Below, piece by piece: positions 6,404 to 11,006 of a stretch of 11,006 bases of DNA. The DNA lies in NCBI GenBank assembly GCA_009781965.1, contig WQUS01000234.1:1-11006 (forward strand), in the 5' to 3' direction. The position numbers were made by a program, and so were the translations under genes. Numbering within the stretch: position 1 is the stretch's first letter; each line of letters begins with the position of its first letter. The notes beneath the pieces are model-generated. The model was not told where the DNA came from. It did not search any database and worked only from the letters and a program-made list of their open reading frames with translations. The DNA comes from Bacillota bacterium. GTDB taxonomy: Bacteria; Bacillota; Desulfotomaculia; Desulfotomaculales; Desulfallaceae.

Positions 6404-6727
6404 GTGCGAAAAAAAATTGTCGCCTTGCCCAGACTGAACAACCTGACTCCCACCATGGAGTCCACGGCGCTCAAGCTGATGGAGGAGGCCGGGGAACTGG
6501 CCCAGGCCATTGGCAAGCTGCGGGGCATGAGCGGGGAGCGTTGCGTTGTCGGCGACGGGGAAGCGCTGGACCGGATTACTAAGGAATTGCTGGACGTGGC
6601 TCAGACAGCCGTCTCCATGATGTTCGTTTTGGAAGAACACTACGGGGTCAGTATTGATAAAGCTTTGGACGAGCATATTGCCAAGCTGGTCCGCAAGGGT
6701 TACCTGGTGCCAGGTGATGATCATTAA
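6404..6727 (+). CDS. Small MazG-like nucleotide pyrophosphohydrolase
   Basis: A 107-residue all-alpha protein with the MazG-superfamily metal motif: Glu27, Glu28 and Glu31 in MEEAGELAQAIGK, then Glu61 and Asp64 in KELLDVAQTAVSMM. Family members hydrolyse (d)NTPs to NMP + PPi, often to remove non-canonical nucleotides; the exact substrate here is unknown. Its length fits the single-domain MazG-like group, not the two-domain MazG. GTG start with GAGGTGA at 6391-6397, six bases away; this ribosome site directly abuts the last heptad repeat. Its neighbour ComEB also handles deoxynucleotides, which fits a pool-control role, but the link is an inference. B. subtilis has upp, not this gene, between glyA and mnaA. 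Confidence 0.85.
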   Translation: MRKKIVALPRLNNLTPTMESTALKLMEEAGELAQAIGKLRGMSGERCVVGDGEALDRITKELLDVAQTAVSMMFVLEEHYGVSIDKALDEHIAKLVRKGYLVPGDDH

Positions 6728-6813
6728 GGCAAGTATCCCTTCGGGGCGCAGGCAGGCAAATACATTTGCCTTAGCTTGTGCCGGGAGTTCGCTTCGGAAG
6801 CGCGCTCCGGGCA
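6725..6813 (+). promoter_or_regulatory. Cluster of hairpins between the MazG-like gene and mnaA
   Basis: Three potential RNA hairpins follow the MazG-like stop. One is CCC-TTCG-GGG (6737-6746), a UUCG tetraloop. TAAGGCAA (6725-6732) can pair with TTGCCTTA (6766-6773), or AGGCAAAT (6754-6761) with ATTTGCCT (6764-6771); these two share a strand and exclude each other. TGCCGGGAG (6779-6787) pairs with CTCCGGGCA (6805-6813) with one mismatch, around an inner CGCTT/AAGCG. There is no clear U-tract, so this is either a weak terminator/processing region or a leader element. It matches no riboswitch class I recognise. Confidence 0.5.
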
Positions 6814-6816
6814 TTA

Positions 6817-6841
6817 AAGAACGAAATTGAAGAACGAAATT
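6817..6841 (+). repeat. 12-bp direct repeat, 13-bp period
   Basis: AAGAACGAAATT at 6817-6828 and again at 6830-6841, separated by one G. It is AT-rich beside GC-rich hairpins. It may be slippage debris or a pair of protein sites before mnaA. Confidence 0.8.
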
Positions 6842-6908
6842 AATTCAGGCATAGGATCAGAGTGTGGTTACGCCATGCTCGTTTTAATTTTCCCCGGGGG
6901 GGTTGATT

Positions 6909-8054
6909 TTGCGGAAAGTTTTAGCGGTATTTGGCACCAGACCCGAGGCGATCAAGATGGCGCCCCTGGTGAAGCTGCTGCAAAAGGATGAAACTCTGGA
7001 CTGCCGGGTGGCGGTGACCGCCCAGCATCGGGAAATGCTGGATCAGGTGCTGCGGTTGTTTGCCATCCGGCCCGATCATGATTTAAACATTATGCAGGCG
7101 GGGCAGACGCTGTTTAATATCAGCGTCCGGGCTTTGGAGGGTCTGGGGCCGGTGCTGGAAAAGGAACGGCCGGATCTGGTACTGGTACACGGCGATACCA
7201 CTACCACCTTTGCCGCCGCGCTGGCGGCCTACTATCTGCAAATACCGGTGGGCCATGTGGAAGCGGGACTGCGCACCGGCAACCGCTACTCGCCCTTTCC
7301 GGAAGAGATGAACCGCCGTCTTACCGGCGGGCTGGCGGACTGGCATTTTGCCCCGACTGCCGGCGCCAGGGCCAATCTTTTGCGGGAAGGGGTGGCGCCC
7401 GAGCACATTTTTGTGACCGGTAATACCGTTATTGACGCCTTATTGGCCACGGTGCGTCCGGAATACCGGTTTGGCGAGCCCCTGCTGGACGGGATGGATT
7501 TCCGGCGCCGCCGGGTGCTGCTGGTAACCACCCACCGCCGGGAAAACCTGGGCGAGCCCATGCGGGGCATCTATCTGGCCCTGCGGGATATTGTGGAGCA
7601 GTTCGCTGATGTCCAGGTAATCTTCCCGGTGCATAAAAATCCGGCGGTGCGCCGGGTGGCTGAGGAAGTATTGGGCGGCTCGGAGCGGGTGCACCTGTTG
7701 GAGCCGATGGATTATGAACCTTTTGCCAACCTTTTGTCCCGCTGCTACCTGGTATTTACTGATTCCGGCGGATTGCAGGAAGAGGCCCCCTCTTTGGGCA
7801 AACCGGTGCTGGTACTGCGCAATACCACCGAGCGTCCCGAGGCGGTGGACGCCGGCACAGTGCGTCTGGTAGGCACGGACCCTGCCGTTATCCGGGCCCA
7901 GGCCCGGCGCCTCTTAGAGGATGGGAACTATTATCGCGCCATGTCTGAAGCCGTGAATCCCTATGGGGACGGGCAGGCCTGCGCGCGGATTGCCCAGGCC
8001 GTCAGGTATGCTTTGGGGCTGTCCGCCGCACGGCCCGGGGAATTTAATCCTTAA
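6909..8054 (+). CDS. mnaA: UDP-N-acetylglucosamine 2-epimerase (non-hydrolysing)
   Basis: Interconverts UDP-GlcNAc and UDP-ManNAc, supplying ManNAc for teichoic acid linkage units or the secondary wall polymer; such polymers anchor SLH proteins like the one at the left of this window. The 381-residue protein has family length and GT-B motifs: GTRPEAIKM (9-17), HGDTTTT with Asp96, HVEAGLRTGN with Glu118, PFPEEMNRR with Glu132, TTHRRENLG with His209, and SGGLQEEAPSLGKPVLVLRNTTERPEA near the C-terminus. These residues match the catalytic set of E. coli WecB (Asp95, Glu117, Glu131, His213). TTG 6909 gives the usual start MRKVLAVFGTRPEA; TTG 6903 is in frame too. The only ribosome-site candidate is a run of seven G at 6896-6902, six bases from 6909. 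Also called wecB. Confidence 0.94.
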   Translation: MRKVLAVFGTRPEAIKMAPLVKLLQKDETLDCRVAVTAQHREMLDQVLRLFAIRPDHDLNIMQAGQTLFNISVRALEGLGPVLEKERPDLVLVHGDTTTTFAAALAAYYLQIPVGHVEAGLRTGNRYSPFPEEMNRRLTGGLADWHFAPTAGARANLLREGVAPEHIFVTGNTVIDALLATVRPEYRFGEPLLDGMDFRRRRVLLVTTHRRENLGEPMRGIYLALRDIVEQFADVQVIFPVHKNPAVRRVAEEVLGGSERVHLLEPMDYEPFANLLSRCYLVFTDSGGLQEEAPSLGKPVLVLRNTTERPEAVDAGTVRLVGTDPAVIRAQARRLLEDGNYYRAMSEAVNPYGDGQACARIAQAVRYALGLSAARPGEFNP

Positions 8055-8099
8055 CTTTTTGCATTATTGCATTGCCTTTAGGCTATTATATTAAAGGTC

Positions 8100-8165
8100 A
8101 GCCAGCTGCTCCTTGCAAAAATGCATTGCCAATGCATTTTTGCAAGGAGCAGCTGGCTATTTTAA
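8100..8165. terminator. Perfect 28-bp-stem hairpin, probable strong terminator
   Basis: Bases 8100-8127 are an exact reverse complement of 8131-8158, with the 3-base loop GCC. On the + strand ATTTT follows. It begins 45 bp after the mnaA stop, so it can end the housekeeping cluster. The stem is far longer than usual intrinsic terminators and its top is AT-rich (ATGCATT/AATGCAT). On the - strand there is only a weak T-rich continuation, and no gene converges on it here. Confidence 0.7.
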
Positions 8166-8311
8166 GAGATATTTTAAGCTGTATGGGGTTAAAATAGCTT
8201 AACGGCCTTAGTTAATCAGCCGCTATTTAGCACAGCACGGCGGGGAAGTTGTCACTGTTCACGCGTTACTGTTTTGCATTGAGTGGTACGCAAACGATTT
8301 TTTAACAATGC

Positions 8312-8327
8312 TGGCATAGTTATTGCT
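8312..8327 (+). promoter_or_regulatory. Sigma-54 (-24/-12) promoter
   Basis: TGGCATAGTTATTGCT matches the RpoN consensus TGGCAC-N5-TTGCW, with GG (8313-8314) and GC (8325-8326) at the required 12-bp spacing and one deviation in the listed bases (T for C at the sixth). Transcription would start near 8338, leaving a leader of about 67 bases before the acyl-CoA dehydrogenase. RpoN promoters require an AAA+ activator, so this unit is expected to be tightly inducible. No equally good sigma-A promoter is seen between the hairpin and the gene. Confidence 0.78.
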
Positions 8328-8334
8328 TTATGTT

Positions 8335-8355
8335 TTTAAACAGGGTTTAAACAGG
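8335..8355 (+). repeat. Direct repeat TTTAAACAGG, 11-bp period, at the predicted transcript start
   Basis: TTTAAACAGG occurs at 8335-8344 and 8346-8355, one helical turn apart, overlapping the predicted +1 of the sigma-54 promoter. The second copy is followed by CCTG, giving the palindrome CAGGCCTG. Possibly a regulator site in the leader; role unproven. Confidence 0.65.
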
Positions 8356-8404
8356 CCTGAACAGTGTCTTAGTTAATACCATTAAAACCGGGAGGGAATA
8401 AACA

Positions 8405-9562
8405 ATGGATTTTGCGTTGACGGAAGAACAACAAATGGTTCAAGATATGGCCCGCAATTTTGCAGAAAAAGAGATTGCTCCTTTTGTTGAGGAGGATGAA
8501 AAAAATCACTACTACCGCCGAGAAATATTGACCAAAATGGGCGAGCTGGGCCTGCTGGGCTGGAGTTTGCCCGAGGAATACGGCGGCAACGGCATGGGCT
8601 GGATGGAAGGCGTTATCGCTTTGTATGAAATAGCCAAAGTGCATACATCCTGGCGGCTGGCCATCAGCGGCAACTGCTGGGGTCCGGCAATGACCATCAA
8701 CGAGTATGGCACCGAAGCGCAAAAAGAACAGTATATTCCCGGGTTGTTGGATGGGACCTCGGTAGGCAGCTTCGCCATCACCGAAGCTAATTTCGGTTCC
8801 GATGTGGCCGGCATGAAAACGACGGCGGTGGATAAGGGCGATCACTGGCTGATTAACGGCAGCAAAATGTGGATTTCCGGCGGGCACACCTCTGATGTGG
8901 GACTGCTTTATGCCGTCACGGAAAAGGGCGCCGGCGCCAAAGGTTTATCCTGCTTCATTATTGATTACAATAACACCCCCGGCATCACCAGGGTGCCGAT
9001 TTTAGATAAAGTGGGCATGTGGCCCGCTCCCACCTCGGAACTGATTTTTGAAAACGCCGTAGTGCCCAAGGAAAATTTACTGGGCGGGCTCAACAAGGGC
9101 TTTTATATCTGCATGTGGCAGCTGAACAACACCCGCATGGGTTGCGCCACCGGCGCCGCCGCTCTTTCCAAGGCTTGCCTGGAAGGTTCCGTGCAGTACG
9201 CCAATGAGCGGATTCAGTTCGGCAAACCGATTGGCAAACACCAGATGATCCAGGCCCAGATTGCCGACATGCTGCTGGAAGACGAAGCGGCCAAGTATCT
9301 GGTTTATCACGCCGCTTGGCTGAAAGATAATAATCTGCCCAGCCAGCAGGCCACTTCCATGGCCAAACTGTCCGGCTGTAACGCCGCCGTTCATGCGGCC
9401 AACCTGGCGATGAAGATTTACGGTTCTTACGGCTACTCCAATGAGTATCCTTGTGGCCGGTGGCTCCGCGACGCCAAACAGTTTGAAACCCTGGAAGGCA
9501 CCTCCAATATGCACATGCAAATTATCGCCAATATCGAACTTGGTTATGCTCCCAACCGTTAA
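8405..9562 (+). CDS. Acyl-CoA dehydrogenase, probably glutaryl-CoA dehydrogenase-like
   Basis: FAD flavoenzyme oxidising an acyl-CoA at the alpha-beta bond, passing electrons to ETF. The 385-residue protein is full length: N-terminal helical domain (MDFALTEEQQMVQDMARNFA), beta domain with FAITEANFGSD (123-133) and the WISGG segment, and C-terminal helices with NERIQFGKPIGKHQMIQ (267-283) and the catalytic base Glu364 in LEGTSNMH. Arg84 (TSWRLAISG) falls at the position of human GCDH Arg94, which binds the distal carboxylate of glutaryl-CoA, and LNNTRMG resembles the GCDH motif. The general sequence also recalls the non-decarboxylating glutaryl-CoA dehydrogenase of Desulfococcus, compared from memory. 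The carboxyltransferase gene 60 bp downstream fits this substrate. ATG start with GGGAGGG at 8390-8396. Family certain; substrate an inference, and butyryl- or methyl-branched acyl-CoA remain possible. Confidence 0.93.
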   Translation: MDFALTEEQQMVQDMARNFAEKEIAPFVEEDEKNHYYRREILTKMGELGLLGWSLPEEYGGNGMGWMEGVIALYEIAKVHTSWRLAISGNCWGPAMTINEYGTEAQKEQYIPGLLDGTSVGSFAITEANFGSDVAGMKTTAVDKGDHWLINGSKMWISGGHTSDVGLLYAVTEKGAGAKGLSCFIIDYNNTPGITRVPILDKVGMWPAPTSELIFENAVVPKENLLGGLNKGFYICMWQLNNTRMGCATGAAALSKACLEGSVQYANERIQFGKPIGKHQMIQAQIADMLLEDEAAKYLVYHAAWLKDNNLPSQQATSMAKLSGCNAAVHAANLAMKIYGSYGYSNEYPCGRWLRDAKQFETLEGTSNMHMQIIANIELGYAPNR

Positions 9563-9622
9563 GAGTTAAACGTACCATTAAATATAATTGTTTTGAAACT
9601 GATATAAATTTAGGAGGTTACT

Positions 9623-11006
9623 ATGAGTCAGAAATATGATGAGCTAAAGCGCAGAAGAGAGGAAATCTACCAGATGGGCGGCGAAAAAGCCGTCGCCAAA
9701 CAGCATAAGGATGGGAAGCTGACCGCCCGCGAGCGGGTGGAGTATTTCTTTGATCCCGGTACTTTCACTGAAATCGGCACCTTTGTCCGGCACCGCATCA
9801 CTAACTTTGGCATGGCCAGCAAAAACGTGGCCGCCGAAGGGGTTGTGTGCGGCTACGGTAAAGTCAACGGCCGCATGGTGATGGTGGGCGCCGAGGACTA
9901 CACCGCTATGGCCGGTACCTTTGGCGAATACCACGGCAAAAAATTTGCCGCCGCTATTGACATGGCTAAGGATATGGGGATTCCCTTTATTGGCCTGAAC
10001 GACTCAGGCGGCGCCAGGCTGCAGGAAGGGATTGATACTCTGGAGGCTTACGCCTGGCTGTTCAGATCCCAGAACCTGGCTTCCGGGATTATTCCGCAAA
10101 TCGCGCTGCTGCTGGGCCCCTGCCTGGGCGGACAGGCTTACCACCCGGTTATGCAGGACTTCGTTATTCAGAGCCGCACCCACGGTTACATGGGTATTGC
10201 CGGCCCCGCTTTCGTAAAAACCCAGCTGGGTATTGACATCGACCTGGAAACCCTGTGCGGCGTGCAAGCCCACGCCGTTAAATCCGGCTGCACCCACATT
10301 GTGGCCGGCGATGATAAAGACTGTCTGGACAAGACCAAGGAACTGCTGGCCTACCTGCCCCAGAACAACACGGAAAAGCCGGCCCGGGTGGACACAGGGG
10401 ACGACCCCACGCGTCTGGTGCCGGAATTGGACGGCATGATTCCCGAGCAAACCATGTATCCCTACGATATGCATGAGGTGATTGCCAAGCTGGTGGACAA
10501 CGGCGTGCTGCTGGAAATCATGCCCGACTTTGCCAAAAACGTAATTGTCGGTTTCTGCCGCTTCAACGGCCGCAGCACCGGGATCGTGGCCAGCCAGCCT
10601 AACTGGATCGGCGGGGTTATCGATTGCGACGCCGCGGACAAGGTAGCCAGATTTGTCCGGTTCTGCGACCTGTTTAATATTCCGCTGGTGAACCTGCATG
10701 ACACGCCGGCTTACATGATTGGCCCCGATCAGGAGTGGAAGGGTATCCTCCGCCACGGCGCCAAAATGCTGTACGCTTATATCGACGCCACCGTGCCCAA
10801 AGTAACGGTGATTATGCGTAAATCCTTTGCCGGCGCTTATCTGGGGATGTGCTGCAAAGATACCGGCGCGGATATCGTTTATGCCTGGCCGGAAGCCACC
10901 ATTACCATTGTGGGGGCTGAAACTGCCGCCAGCGTAATCTTCGCCAAGGAAATCAAAAATGCGGAAGATCCCGCCGCGGTGCAAGCCCAAAGGGTGCAGG
11001 AATACC
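9623..11006 (+). CDS. Biotin-dependent acyl-CoA carboxyltransferase (PccB/MmdA/GcdA-like), 3' partial
   Basis: Starts at ATG 9623 with a perfect AGGAGG at 9612-9617 and stays open to the window end: 461 residues seen of about 510-530 expected. It has the two crotonase-like halves of the family: GEKAVAKQHKDGKLTARERV (20-39), LNDSGGARLQEGIDTL (125-140), GPCLGGQAYHP (166-175), and in the second half LHDTPAYMIGPDQEW (358-372) and SFAGAYLGMCCK...TGADIVYAWPEA with the conserved Asp417. Such subunits carboxylate propionyl-CoA or, in Na+-pump decarboxylases, remove CO2 from methylmalonyl- or glutaconyl-CoA onto biotin. Two spots are unusual for PccB: TPAY instead of TPGF, and GGQAYHP instead of GGAVYSP. 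With a glutaryl-CoA dehydrogenase-like gene upstream, glutaconyl-CoA decarboxylase is my first guess; the alternatives are methylmalonyl-CoA decarboxylase and propionyl-CoA carboxylase. Confidence 0.92.
   Translation, partial: MSQKYDELKRRREEIYQMGGEKAVAKQHKDGKLTARERVEYFFDPGTFTEIGTFVRHRITNFGMASKNVAAEGVVCGYGKVNGRMVMVGAEDYTAMAGTFGEYHGKKFAAAIDMAKDMGIPFIGLNDSGGARLQEGIDTLEAYAWLFRSQNLASGIIPQIALLLGPCLGGQAYHPVMQDFVIQSRTHGYMGIAGPAFVKTQLGIDIDLETLCGVQAHAVKSGCTHIVAGDDKDCLDKTKELLAYLPQNNTEKPARVDTGDDPTRLVPELDGMIPEQTMYPYDMHEVIAKLVDNGVLLEIMPDFAKNVIVGFCRFNGRSTGIVASQPNWIGGVIDCDAADKVARFVRFCDLFNIPLVNLHDTPAYMIGPDQEWKGILRHGAKMLYAYIDATVPKVTVIMRKSFAGAYLGMCCKDTGADIVYAWPEATITIVGAETAASVIFAKEIKNAEDPAAVQAQRVQEY

Larger units (their letters stand above)
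8159..8404. other. 246-bp control region without a gene
   Basis: No plausible coding frame is seen. Contents: an imperfect stem AAATAGC/GCTATTT (8192-8198 with 8222-8228) with an inner TTAAC/GTTAA; the decamer CTTAGTTAAT twice (8207-8216, 8368-8377); ACTGTT twice, 14 bp apart (8254, 8268); and TTTGC/GCAAA arms (8273-8277, 8290-8294) just upstream of the -24/-12 promoter. The last items could be activator sites, but none is diagnostic. Confidence 0.6.

Noticed and set aside
6220..6814. - strand frames reading FEVR/DSRFE-type repeats
   Set aside because: These are translations of the heptad DNA repeat (21 bp gives 7 residues) joined to antisense MazG-like sequence; no ribosome site or domain.
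8100..8158. Terminal inverted repeats of an insertion sequence
   Set aside because: The arms are only 3 bases apart, with no transposase or target duplication seen; a hairpin is the simpler reading.
10004..10990. 328-codon open frame on the - strand
   Set aside because: It lies exactly antisense to the carboxyltransferase, whose + frame has clear family motifs and a perfect AGGAGG. The - strand translation is Gly/His/Val-rich without a recognisable domain.

Overview
The window comes from a moderately GC-rich, low-GC-phylum (Firmicutes/Bacillota) anaerobe, most plausibly in or near the Peptococcaceae/Desulfotomaculia group. Three things point there: the gene order Sua5 - MntP - YwlE - RpiB - GlyA - ComEB - MnaA, which matches the Bacillus subtilis ywlC-ywlD-ywlE-ywlF-(ywlG)-glyA-(upp)-mnaA neighbourhood; a C-terminal triple-SLH surface protein, as in Gram-positives with an S-layer; and a sigma-54-type promoter in front of an acyl-CoA dehydrogenase/biotin-dependent carboxyltransferase pair, as in anaerobic or syntrophic acid and aromatic degraders. 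The genus is an inference and cannot be fixed from the window. All genes are on the + strand.

Region 1 (1-1650): the 3' part of a modular cell-surface gene. It encodes repeated putative-Ig domains, a Big_2-like domain, a nine-glycine hinge, an InlB-type B-repeat (Flg_new), a Thr/Pro linker and three SLH domains. It ends at a hairpin terminator.

Region 2 (1660-8160): a housekeeping cluster. An extended -10 promoter leads into Sua5 (tRNA t6A synthesis), MntP (Mn2+ export) and a YwlE-type arginine phosphatase. After a 100-bp gap with a 17-bp direct repeat come RpiB (pentose phosphates), GlyA (serine/glycine/C1) and ComEB (dCMP deaminase), tightly coupled by overlaps of 4 and 23 bp. A 166-bp block of degenerate 7-bp repeats (core TCGAA) then runs into the end of comEB and stops exactly at the ribosome binding site of a small MazG-like gene. 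A structured 181-bp spacer leads to UDP-GlcNAc 2-epimerase (MnaA/WecB). The cluster closes with a perfect 28-bp-stem hairpin.

Region 3 (8160-11006): a 246-bp control region carries a very good -24/-12 promoter. It drives an acyl-CoA dehydrogenase that aligns best, from memory, with glutaryl-CoA dehydrogenases (an Arg at the position of human GCDH Arg94), then the first 461 codons of a PccB/MmdA/GcdA-type carboxyltransferase, cut by the window end. Together they suggest a regulated glutaryl-CoA to glutaconyl-CoA to crotonyl-CoA (or related) catabolic module.

No clear new defence or mobile system is visible. The most unusual items are the heptad-repeat block inside an operon, the sigma-54-controlled dehydrogenase/carboxyltransferase unit, and the 59-bp perfect hairpin between the two transcription units.
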